Shown: positions 7,586 through 16,100 of the stretch, piece after piece
Position numbering within the stretch: the first letter of the stretch is position 1
How the letters are laid out: each line of letters starts with the position of its first letter
Source of the DNA: QHCE01 sp038260095
GTDB taxonomy: Bacteria; Actinomycetota; Actinomycetes; Mycobacteriales; QHCE01
Direction: 5' to 3'
NCBI GenBank assembly: GCA_038260095.1
Contig: JBBSOC010000012.1
Location: 1 to 40,121, forward strand
DNA: 40,121 nt
Position numbers and translations under genes: made by a program
Notes under the pieces: generated by a model
Database searches by the model: none
Told to the model about the DNA's origin: nothing
The model's input: the letters and a program-made list of their open reading frames with translations, nothing else

Positions 7586-8416
7586 ATGGTAAAACGTACG
7601 CTATCTCTGGACGGGCTCACAGGGCCCGTTACGCTCCATCTTCAATCGTTTGGAGCATTCGAGGGAACCGTGAGGATCTTCGCTGATCCGGCCACCACAT
7701 ATCCAGAGTTTACTTTCCGGACAAGCCCGGAGTTTCAAAAACCTATTCTCGATACCCATAATGGACACGTTTACCTCACCCTTCCGGGCGCCTGCGCCTG
7801 TAGTGGACCAAGGACCTGCGGACGAGCAGCCCAAGGAAGAGGAATTCTGGATGACCGCTTACCTACCCGCAGGCTCCAGCGTCATAGCAAAACTCAGAGA
7901 ACCAATAATGGTGTTCGATGGTCCCCTCAACAAGATAAACGTCTCATTGCTTAACGGTCAGCTCGGAATATTCGGACCATTTAACGAAGCTGATGCCCAC
8001 GCTACCTACGGCGCAATCTACGTCCAAGAAGCCCGCGTGGCAGTATTCTGACGGCAAGCACCGGCGACGCCGAAATCGATGTGGCAAGTCACTGCGGCCG
8101 AGGAGACCTCACCAGCGTCTCTGGAAACGTGCGCGTAGACAGAGCTGATCCTGAGCCGCCTGCTGATACAACCACGCCGACTCTGCGAATAGCGACCATG
8201 ACCGGGGACGTGACCTACACTCCGGCAAGCACTGAGGCCGCCCGTAGGATCAGTGTCAGGCCCACGTACGGAACAGTTAACGGGGAATATTCCGCGCAGT
8301 CGCCTCCTCCCCGGCGGTCGGCTCCGTCTATGCCGCATCCTGGCTCGACGACGCCGCCCACCGGAACGGCCCGGCCTGATTCACGCAAGCCGCCTGGTCC
8401 CAGCCCGTACCGGTGA
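7586..8416 (+). pseudogene. Frameshifted beta-rich protein, DUF4097-like
   Basis: Starts at ATG 7586 with a strong ribosome site (GGAGGGGG) 23 bases after the KMO-like gene. Three successive frames together make one coherent protein. Frame one (7586 to about 7790) runs to DTHNGHVYLTLP. Frame two (about 7790 to 8045) contains EEEFWMTAYLPAGSSVIAKLREP and GQLGIFGPFNEADAHATYGAIYV. Frame three (about 8045-8416) contains STGDAEIDVA, GDLTSVSGNVRV and TMTGDVTYTPAS. The repeated short beta strands with GD/GN turns resemble the DUF4097 'adhesin' beta-solenoid family. Two frameshifts suggest decay, unless they are sequencing errors. Its role in the cluster is unknown. Confidence 0.6.
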
Positions 8417-8441
8417 CGCTCCACAAGCTGGCGTCCCTGCG

Positions 8442-9239
8442 TCACGGCTCCTCGGGTCGGTTGTCGTCGCGCCCCCGTCCGCCATCTTGATCCTTCGCGC
8501 GTGATCGTGCCGCCAACAGCTCCGGGAAAAACCTCTTCGGCAACGTCTTATTGAGGTAACCGGCCCCGGTTGTCCCCCCGGTCCCTCTACTGGTACCGAT
8601 CATCCGCTCTACCAGGCGCACGTGGCGGCTACGCCAGAGCGCGAATGCCTCGTCATGAGAGATCATCGCCTCGGACAACTCGAACAGCTCTTTATATCGC
8701 TGTCGTTGGCCAAACACATCTGTCAGCGTCTGGCAGCCACTGCGGGTGACCAGCTCCTGGAATGCGTTCCACATCGTAGGCTCGTGTCGCCGCCGCTCTA
8801 GTCGCAACGCATCCTCGGGACACGTCTTGGTGAGCTTGACCCAGCCGCCATCGCCCAGGCCAGATAGCAGTTCAATCTCCCGAAACTGAACCGAGTGGAA
8901 CCCGCTCGCCGAGTTCAGCCGATCGCGGAACTCGAGGAAACCTTGGGAAGTCATGGTGTCCAGAATGTCGAACTGGGAGGTGAGCAGATTTTCTACCGTC
9001 GCAACGCGCAGTAGGAGCCGAGTGGCGTCAGGGGCGTTTCCCTCCCACATGCGCGAACGCGCCGCTTCGAGCTCGTAGAGAATGAGCCGGAACCACAATT
9101 CGAAGGTTTGGTGTGTCGTGATGAACAACGGCTCGTCGTGAGCCGAGCTGACAGGTTTTAGCAGGTTCAGCAGCTCACCGAGCCGTAGGTAACCCCGGTA
9201 TGTCACTTCAGCGCCCGACGGCTCAGAATTGACGCTCAT
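8442..9239 (-). CDS. kynA: Tryptophan 2,3-dioxygenase
   Basis: A 265-residue heme enzyme that opens the indole ring of tryptophan to N-formylkynurenine, the committed step of the kynurenine route. Family signatures are clear: TYRGYLRLGELL near the N-terminus, FITTHQTFELWFRLILYELE (distal His and helix at about 38-58), FHSVQFREIE (substrate-binding Arg), WRSRHVRLVERMIG with the proximal heme-ligand His, and GTGGTTGAGYLNKTL followed by RFFPELL. ATG 9239 was chosen over GTG 9269 because GGAGAG lies about 8 bases upstream. It converges with the monooxygenase operon but belongs to the same functional group as the formamidase at 3973-4815. The C-terminal tail after FFPELL is charged and probably disordered. 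Confidence 0.93.
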   Translation of the reverse strand: MSVNSEPSGAEVTYRGYLRLGELLNLLKPVSSAHDEPLFITTHQTFELWFRLILYELEAARSRMWEGNAPDATRLLLRVATVENLLTSQFDILDTMTSQGFLEFRDRLNSASGFHSVQFREIELLSGLGDGGWVKLTKTCPEDALRLERRRHEPTMWNAFQELVTRSGCQTLTDVFGQRQRYKELFELSEAMISHDEAFALWRSRHVRLVERMIGTSRGTGGTTGAGYLNKTLPKRFFPELLAARSRAKDQDGGRGRDDNRPEEP

Positions 9240-9272
9240 CAGTGCTCTCCGAACCGCTAGGGGTGTCACACT

Positions 9273-9284
9273 TAATCTAGATTA
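9273..9284. promoter_or_regulatory. Perfect 12-bp palindrome upstream of tryptophan dioxygenase
   Basis: TAATCTAGATTA is a perfect palindrome 34 bases upstream of the dioxygenase start. The position fits an operator for a dimeric regulator, or overlap with the promoter (inference). No regulator gene of an obvious matching type lies beside it. Confidence 0.45.
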
Positions 9285-9414
9285 CTCCAAATAATTCCCC
9301 CCTAAAGCACGTTCCAAGTGATCTGTTACAGGTCGCACCGTTTGATTCTTCTGATTCGCTGAGAGTTACTCCGTTCTTCGCGGCAGTCGCTGGGATGCCT
9401 GCCTATCCTCAGAT

Positions 9415-9672
9415 GTGATCATGGAGCCGGCTACTCGCCAACGTCAGATGCTCTTCGCACTCGACCCGGCCGGCAGCCCGCTTGACTCCCTGCGCAGGCT
9501 CACCCCTGAACTGGCCGAACGCTACGCGGGCAAGGAAAGTAAAACAATTATCCGCGACGTAAACAAGCTGGTCGATCTCGGACTTGCTGAGAAGACCAGC
9601 GACCGCAAACTCCGGCCGCGAATGGAGCTGATCGAGGCCTTCATCCCTGGCCGGTTAGGCGCAGTGGGGTGA
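9415..9672 (+). CDS. Small winged-helix-type protein
   Basis: An 85-residue basic protein. The segment LAERYAGKESKTIIRDVNKLVDLGLAEKTSDRKLRPRMELIEAF reads as a helix-turn-helix with a wing. It resembles the isolated C-terminal winged helix of Fic-family or GntR/DeoR-like proteins; no catalytic domain is attached. GTG 9415 is likely used without a leader: TATCCT (9404-9409) fits an actinobacterial -10 box and places transcription start at the GTG. ATG 9421 is an alternative. It lies between the dioxygenase and the T5orf172 gene, at the left edge of the defence island, and could be a local regulator. The function is not established. Confidence 0.6.
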   Translation: MIMEPATRQRQMLFALDPAGSPLDSLRRLTPELAERYAGKESKTIIRDVNKLVDLGLAEKTSDRKLRPRMELIEAFIPGRLGAVG

Positions 9673-9791
9673 GCCCTTAATCCCAGCCTTTGCCGGCTGT
9701 TGGCCCAGAAATTAAGCGCCCGGTTCGTAACGATTGATCCGCATCGAAACGATCCCCTCATACATCGAGAATCAGCGAGACGTGAGGGAAC

Positions 9792-11309
9792 ATGACCGCG
9801 ACGGCCAACTGGTATCCAGATCCTGAAAACCCAACTCAGTGGCGCTACTGGAATGGATTCGCATGGACCCAGCACCGGGCTCCACGGGTGCCCCCCTCGG
9901 TCTCCGCAGCCATTCCAGCTCCCACTGTAGCCCCTGTCGCCGTGGCGACTCCAGACCCAGCGACAGCTCCGCCTCCCGTGGTGACTTCGTTTCCTGTAGC
10001 AGCCGACTCGCCGTACATCGCCGATAGATCCCACGATCAGCCAGCAGTACCCAGGCCCGCCCCGGCGGGGGTGCCTAAAGTTCCGTTCTTCGGTGCCCGC
10101 GCTCTCGCCAAGGAGTCGGCAGCCGAGATCATAAAGCTTCGCGCCGACATGGAACGGCTGGGTCTGCTCGACATCATCGAACTCGAGCAGGAAAGGGAGA
10201 GGCTCACAGCCGCAGTCGAAGAGCAGCGCGCGACCTTAGATCAAGAAGCTGCCCAGCTCGGTAAACACCTGGGTGAGCTCCGAGAACAGGTCCTTGTCAT
10301 AGAAGAGATCGCCATACTTCAGGAAGCCGGTATCTACGAGTATCGGCACCCCTTGAGCGATTCGATCGCCTATCGAGTGGAGCTTGCGAAGCTACAGGAC
10401 AAGATCAAAACAATGGCACGTAAGAATGGCGGCGCCATTCAGTCGGCACAGGACTGGACTGTCAACGGATCTCAGGTCCAGGGTCGCAAAATGGTCAACG
10501 ACTTTTCCAAGCTCATGCTGCGGGCGTACAACGCAGAAGCCGACAACCTGGTGCGTGGACTGAAACCTTACAAGCTCGAATCCGCCGAAGAACGGCTCGA
10601 CAAGGTCGCCACCACCATTGCCAAGCTGGGGACCACAATGAGCATTGGCATCTCGCTTCCCTATCACCAATTACGCCTACGGGAACTCGCCCTGACCGCG
10701 GATTTCCAGGAAAAACTGGCAGCGGAAAAGGATCGGGAACGCGAGGAACGGGCCCGGCTGCGCGAGGAACACAAGGTTCAGCAAGAGATCGAGCGAGAAC
10801 GCGAGCGGTTAGAAAAGGAACGGCAGCACTATGTCAATGCTTTGCGTGGCTTGACCGACGAACAGGCGAGGAAGCGTCTGGAGGATGGACTCAGAAAGGT
10901 CGAGAAATCTATCGATGACGTGGACTATCGGGCGGCGAACATCCGCGCCGGCTACGTCTACGTGATCTCCAATGTCGGCGCATTCGGCGATCGCATGATC
11001 AAGGTCGGCATGACCCGCCGTCTCGAACCCATGGAACGTGTCCGGGAACTTGGCGACGCATCCGTGCCGTTTAAGTTTGACGTGCACGCTTTGTTTTTCT
11101 CCGCCGACGCGGTCGGCATCGAAACCGAGATGCACAAGCGTCTCGCCGATCGCAGAGTGAACCGCGTCAATCTCCGACGGGAGTTCTTCCATGCCACCCC
11201 AGGTGAGGCCCGCAGCCACCTCAGTCAGCTGGCCGGGGAGCTCCTGACCTTCGAGGAGCAGCCCGAGGCCATCGAGTACCACCAGAGCATGAACGCTTCT
11301 CTAGCCTGA
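9792..11309 (+). CDS. DUF2510 - coiled coil (DUF4041) - T5orf172 GIY-YIG-like protein
   Basis: A 505-residue three-part protein. Residues about 5-26 (WYPDPENPTQWRYWNGFAWTQH) are a DUF2510 motif, common at actinobacterial membrane-associated or scaffold proteins. A proline/alanine linker follows. Residues about 115-390 form a long charged helical region of DUF4041 type (EQERERLTAAVEEQ, AAEKDREREERARLREEHK). Residues about 395-495 are a T5orf172 domain (GYVYVISNVGAFGDRMIKVGMTRRLEPMERVRELG), a branch of the GIY-YIG nuclease superfamily. Related DUF4041/T5orf172 proteins occur in phages and mobile islands. Its neighbours are restriction and toxin-antitoxin genes, so a defence or phage-derived role is plausible but unproven. 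Confidence 0.75.
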   Translation: MTATANWYPDPENPTQWRYWNGFAWTQHRAPRVPPSVSAAIPAPTVAPVAVATPDPATAPPPVVTSFPVAADSPYIADRSHDQPAVPRPAPAGVPKVPFFGARALAKESAAEIIKLRADMERLGLLDIIELEQERERLTAAVEEQRATLDQEAAQLGKHLGELREQVLVIEEIAILQEAGIYEYRHPLSDSIAYRVELAKLQDKIKTMARKNGGAIQSAQDWTVNGSQVQGRKMVNDFSKLMLRAYNAEADNLVRGLKPYKLESAEERLDKVATTIAKLGTTMSIGISLPYHQLRLRELALTADFQEKLAAEKDREREERARLREEHKVQQEIERERERLEKERQHYVNALRGLTDEQARKRLEDGLRKVEKSIDDVDYRAANIRAGYVYVISNVGAFGDRMIKVGMTRRLEPMERVRELGDASVPFKFDVHALFFSADAVGIETEMHKRLADRRVNRVNLRREFFHATPGEARSHLSQLAGELLTFEEQPEAIEYHQSMNASLA

Positions 11310-11310
11310 G

Positions 11311-11384
11311 CGGAGTCCATCGGCGTGCGGTTCAAGCGACGCTGCGCCGTAGTGCCTCGTAGGCGTAGCGGCTGAGGTTAGCTC
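11311..11384. repeat. Left copy of direct repeat (hsdR 3' end)
   Basis: This segment matches 13022-13101 almost base for base. It differs by one extra C near 11318 and lacks a 7-base piece (GGGCGGC or equivalent) present near 13081. The right copy is the genuine end of hsdR, so the left copy is a displaced duplicate of that end, on the other side of abiEi/abiEii. Confidence 0.85.
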
Positions 11385-11420
11385 CACCCGAGAAAACTTG
11401 GGCTCCATGGAAGTTACATG

Positions 11421-11426
11421 TAGTGT
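11421..11426 (+). promoter_or_regulatory. Probable -10 box of a leaderless abiEi transcript
   Basis: TAGTGT fits the actinobacterial TANNNT -10 pattern. It lies 7 bases before GTG 11434, the spacing expected when transcription starts at the initiation codon itself. The surrounding GTAGTGTAGT is also repetitive and could be bound by AbiEi. Confidence 0.5.
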
Positions 11427-11433
11427 AGTTTTC

Positions 11434-12024
11434 GTGCAGCCTCGAGGGTTAGATCTTCTTTACGATGTCGCCGAGCCACAGGGGGGGTACTTCACTACAC
11501 GCTTGGCGGCCACAACCGGAGTCTCCACCCGACTTCTCACCCATTACGCCGCTGCTGGAGACATCAAGCGAGTTGCGCACGGAGTGTATCGGCTAGAGCG
11601 GTTTCCAGCGCATCGTTTCGGTGACATGATCGCCGCGACCCTGTGGGCCGGTCCGGGTAGCGCGATCAGTCACGACAGCGCATTGGCGGTATATGAACTC
11701 GCCGGGGCGATGCCGGCGGTCATTCACATCACCGTGCCTCATCGGTTCCGAGGCAGACGCCCTGGAACCGTCATCCACCAGCAAGCCCTCACACCACGCG
11801 AGGTCACCGTATGGGACGACGTACCGGTTACTGTCATCGAGCGGACCATCGTCGACGTTGCCACCGGCATTGACCCCTCACTTGCCGCCGAAGCCGTGCA
11901 GCAGGCTCAGCAGCAAGGCCTGACCACCCGTGAGCGGCTCATCGCCTACGCTGACGCGCACCCGGACCACGCCGCGTTGCGCCGCATGCTCGAGCTTGAC
12001 AAGGCTCGACTCAGGGCGGTGTAA
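11434..12024 (+). CDS. AbiEi-type antitoxin/transcriptional repressor (copy 2)
   Basis: A 196-residue AbiEi antitoxin. It opens with the classic winged-helix N-terminus LDLLYDVAEPQGGYFTTRLAATTGVSTRLLTHYAAAGDIKRVAHGVYRL. The middle segment (DMIAATLWAGPGSAISHDSALAVYELAGAMPAVIHITVPHRFRGRRPGTVIHQ) and the C-terminal helical part are also typical. GTG 11434 is preferred because a TANNNT -10 box ends 7 bases before it and family members start at this point; TTG 11398 or ATG 11407 would add an unrelated extension. The toxin gene begins 2 bases after the stop, so the pair is an operon. Family members repress their own promoter and block AbiEii action. Confidence 0.88.
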   Translation: MQPRGLDLLYDVAEPQGGYFTTRLAATTGVSTRLLTHYAAAGDIKRVAHGVYRLERFPAHRFGDMIAATLWAGPGSAISHDSALAVYELAGAMPAVIHITVPHRFRGRRPGTVIHQQALTPREVTVWDDVPVTVIERTIVDVATGIDPSLAAEAVQQAQQQGLTTRERLIAYADAHPDHAALRRMLELDKARLRAV

Positions 12025-12026
12025 AT

Positions 12027-12944
12027 ATGACAAGTCGATATCTGAAGCCGCAGGCACTGCGCAAAGCGCTAGAAGATCGCCTCAAGACCTACAGCCGCGA
12101 ATCTGGCCTGCCCTTGGATCGGCTCCGCAAAGAGGCCGCCTTCCAACGTCTGCTCGCCCGAATCGCCGCAGTCGCCCCAACTGGCAGCTGGGCTCTCAAA
12201 GGCGGCCAAGCTATGATCGCCCGCAGCGGCAACCATGCCCGAGCTACAGCTGATGCCGACGCAACCTGGCGAGCCGCAACCGTCCAGCTCCAGGCAACCC
12301 TGGCCGCCGCCGCAGCGCTCAACCTCGATGACCATTTTCAGTTCCTCATCGCCCCACCAACCAGTATGCGCGGCGAAGGGCCTGACGGCGCCGTCCGATT
12401 CGGCGTCCAAGCCCGCCTCGCCGGTCGGCTGTTCGAACCGCTGCGCCTTGACATCAACCTGGCCCCGGACGACCCCAGACCCATCGAGCAGTTGTCGTTG
12501 CGCAACTTCTTCGACTTTCTTGAACTGCCCACTGTCGTCGTCCCGGCAATCAGCCCTGGGCAGCAACTCGCTGAAAAACTCCACGCCTACACCCGCGACT
12601 ACGGCCTACACGAAAACACGAGAGCTAAAGATCTCTACGACATGCTTCTCATAGCCGCCGATTTGACGATTCCCACTCTCGGTGACCTCGTCGACGCCTG
12701 TGCAACGACTTTTGCATTCCGCGAGACCCCATGGCCTCCGCAACGTCTCAACCCACCACCGCTTACCTGGATCGGACCGTGGGCCGGCTTCGTCCGTGAC
12801 TACGGCACCAGATTCTTGACCCTCGACAGTGCATATCAAGCACTCACCGCGTTCTGGCGGCCAGCACTCAGCTTCACAGAACCCGCCGACAGCAGCTGGG
12901 ATAGCACTACTTGGACCTGGTCCTCTTCCGGCCATGTCGGCTGA
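12027..12944 (+). CDS. AbiEii-type nucleotidyltransferase toxin
   Basis: A 305-residue polymerase-beta-like nucleotidyltransferase of the AbiEii/MenT group. The motif LKGGQAM is at residues 57-63 and the metal-binding pair in RATADAD at 72-78 (Asp76, Asp78). The C-terminal part carries GQQLAEKLHAYTRDY and ENTRAKDLYDMLLIA (about 175-211), the conserved K and D residues of this family. Studied members block growth by adding nucleotides to tRNA 3' ends or by another GTP/CTP-dependent modification. It seems full length and intact, unlike the copy at 1487. Together with the antitoxin it is a complete type IV system. The pair sits between two copies of the hsdR 3' end. Confidence 0.88.
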   Translation: MTSRYLKPQALRKALEDRLKTYSRESGLPLDRLRKEAAFQRLLARIAAVAPTGSWALKGGQAMIARSGNHARATADADATWRAATVQLQATLAAAAALNLDDHFQFLIAPPTSMRGEGPDGAVRFGVQARLAGRLFEPLRLDINLAPDDPRPIEQLSLRNFFDFLELPTVVVPAISPGQQLAEKLHAYTRDYGLHENTRAKDLYDMLLIAADLTIPTLGDLVDACATTFAFRETPWPPQRLNPPPLTWIGPWAGFVRDYGTRFLTLDSAYQALTAFWRPALSFTEPADSSWDSTTWTWSSSGHVG

Positions 12945-13021
12945 ACTTCCACCGGGCGAGGTTAAAAGAACTGCAGATGCCGTACTGCAAGCGCAAGGGA
13001 ACCACCACCTGGCACTGGCGC

Positions 13022-13101
13022 CGGAGTCATCGGCGTGCGGTTCAAGCGACGCTGCGCCGTAGTGCCTCGTAGGCGTAGCGGCGGGCGGCTGAGGTTAGCT
13101 C
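13022..13101. repeat. Right copy of direct repeat (hsdR 3' end)
   Basis: Pairs with 11311-11384 and includes the last codons and stop of hsdR plus about 20 bases downstream. This copy has the 7 extra bases that keep the hsdR frame intact, and so is the original. Confidence 0.85.
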
Positions 13102-16100
13102 AGATTTGAAGACGTCGTCGTCGCTGAACCGCTGCAGGACTACGGTGTTGTCCTCAATTCGTGCGATCAGTTTGTCCTCGAACACGCCGTCGAAGACGTG
13201 CCCGAAGTCCTCCTCGTTGTTGGCAAACGCCGCCGCTTTCACCTTTGGAGCAGTCATTGCGTCGCGTGCGGAATTTACGACCAGGTCGCCGTCGCCGAGG
13301 TTGACGCCGAACTTCTCGTTGAGCCCTTCGATCAGCTCCGACAGGGGCACCTGGCCTGGCTCGGTGCGGCTACCAGCGCCGTCACCGGTGAATCCGGTCA
13401 GCAGCTGTTCGCCTTGCGGCGTGAGACGCACGTCGTGCTCGCCGGTGCGGGTGATGCGCAGGTGGGTGAGGTCGACCTGCCCGAGGTCGACGCCGGGGTC
13501 TTCACGCCGCGGCAGTCGATTGAGTAGGTGGCGCCCGTAGAGGTAGAGCCGTTCCAGCTCGGGATCGACGTAGGGAACGACCTGAGACAAGAAGCCATAC
13601 ATGCGGGTGTAGTCCCGCAGCGCGGAGCGGAACTCCTCTGCCGCGTCCGAATCGTCGTCCATCAGCGCCGCGAAGCGGTCCCGAGCCGGATCGGTGAAGC
13701 GGTAAAGATCAGCGTGGGCGCGCTGCCACTGCGCATCAGTGATCGCGCTCTGCTCAGCATGCAGGTAGGCGGCTACGAAAGCGTCCATCTCGGAATCGAT
13801 GAGCAGCGCCGAGTCCATCACCGCCCGCTGTGCGGCGTAGAGCAGGTTGGGGTCGGTCGGAGCAGCGATCGCACTCTCGTAGAACGGTGCGAACGCGTCC
13901 TTGATCTCCTCGGCCTCATTGGCGAAGTCGATCACGAACAGGTCTTCCTGGCTTTTGCGCGGATGGGTCCGGTTGAGTCGTGAGAGAGTCTGCACGGCGG
14001 CAACACCCTCCAGCTTCTTGTCCACGTACATCGTGGTGAGCAGCGGCTGATCGAACCCGGTCTGATATTTGTCGGCTACCACGAGAATTCGATACTCAGG
14101 CTGTGGGTTCGCCGCGGCGGATGGATCGTCGGCTTTGGTGTAACCGAATTTCTGGGGCAGAGCGGATTCGCTGAAGCCGTTGATGCCCGGCTCGGTGACC
14201 TTGTCTTCGGGGTTCCTATCGACTTCCAGCTCGCCGGAGAACGCCACCAGCACGCCGCAGTCGTGGTAGCCGCGGACCTGCGCGTATGCCTTGATCTTGC
14301 GGTACAGCTTCACGGCGTGCTCACGGGAGCGGGTAACGACCAGCGCCTTCGCGCGACCGTCGAGTTTGGCCGCAACTTTGTCATGGAAGTGTTCAACGAT
14401 GATCTCGGCCCGTTGTTCAAGGCTGGCTGGGCTGAGCACCGCGAACCGCGCGAGCTGCGCGCTGGCCTTGCGTTCGTCGACTTCCCGGTCATCGGGGTTC
14501 CCATTGGCAAGCTTCCAGTATGTCTTGTAGGTGACATAGTTGCGCAGCACTTCGAGGATGAAGCCCTCATCGATGGCTTGGCGCATCGAGTAGATGTGGA
14601 ATGCCTGAAGGTTTCCGGTGACCGGATGGGGTGTACCGAACAGCTCCAGCGTTTTCGCTTTCGGTGTTGCGGTGAACGCGAAGTACGATAGCGTGTCGTG
14701 CTTGCCTCTGGCGAGCGCGGAGGCGGTGAGCAGGTCGTCGTTGTCAGTAATGTCGTCGGTGCCGAGCTTGAGCAGTACTTTTTTCAGGGCCGCCGACGAT
14801 TCACCGGATTGCGAGGAGTGCGCCTCGTCCACGATGAGCGCGAACTTTTTGCCGCGCAGGTCGGTTACTTTGTCCAGGACGTGCGGGAAGGTCTGTAGCG
14901 TGACGATGAGGATCTTGGTGGTTTCTCCGGACAGCGCATCGGCGACTTGATCGGACTTCGATCCCTCCGACTTCTCGCTGATCTTGCGGACAACACCGGA
15001 GCGATGCTCGAACTGGTAGATGGTGTCTTGTAGCTGCCGGTCCAGCACGGACCGGTCGGTGATCACGATGACCTTGTTGAATACCGGCTCGTTCTCCGCG
15101 CTATGCAGGTTGGACAACCGGTGCGCGAGCCACGCAATGGTGTTGGACTTGCCGGAGCCCGCCGAGTGCTGGATGAGGTAGTTGTGTCCGGAGCCATGGT
15201 GTGCCGCGTGCTCGGTGAGCGCGCAGACAGCGTGCCACTGGTGGAAACGCGGGAAGATTGTCGGCAGTTCGTGCACGTTTTTCCTGCCGCCCGCTCTGCC
15301 ACTGGAGCTGGCATCGGGGACCTTCTCCACGTGCAGGAACCGCCGGGTCAGGTCGAGCCACGCTTCGGGCTGCCACACTTGCTCCCACAGGTAGGAGGTG
15401 CGATAGCCGTCGTCGTGGGCGGCCGGGTTTCCGGCGCCACCGTCGATGCCGGGGCCGCTGGATCCGGTGTTGAACGGAAGGAAGCGCGTCTTCTCGCCGG
15501 CGAGCCGGGTGGTGATGAACACGAGCTCCGGATCGACCGCGAAGTGCACCAGTGTTCGGCGCGCGAACAGTAGCTCGCGTGGGTCACGATCACGGCGGTA
15601 CTGGGCTTTGGCATGCTCGACGGTCTGGTTGGTGAGCGGGTTTTTCAGTTCGGCGGTGGCCACAGGGATGCCGTTGATGAAGAGCGCGAGGTCGAGGGAT
15701 TTATCCGGGGCTTTGGTCGAATACCGCAGCTGACGGGTGACCGATAGTCGATTGTGGCGGTACTGCACCAGCGCGTCGTCGGCGAGTGTGTGCGCGGGGC
15801 TAAAGTAGACCAGCCGGATCAACACGCCCCGATCTTTTACTCCGTGCCGCAGCACATCGAGTACGCCACGGGCGTCGATCTCCCGCGCGAGGTGCTGTTG
15901 GAACCTTCGCTGAGTGGCGGCCTGATCACCGCCGTCGAAGTGCACCAGCTGCTTCCATTGCTCAATTTGGGTGGCACCGATGAACGTGAACAGCTGATCG
16001 GTGTCGAGCCCAAGTTTCCGGTCGTATCCGTCGGGCAACCCCTGGTGCCAGCCCGAGCCGAGCAACACCCGCTCGATCGCGTCTTCGAACGCGATCTCTT

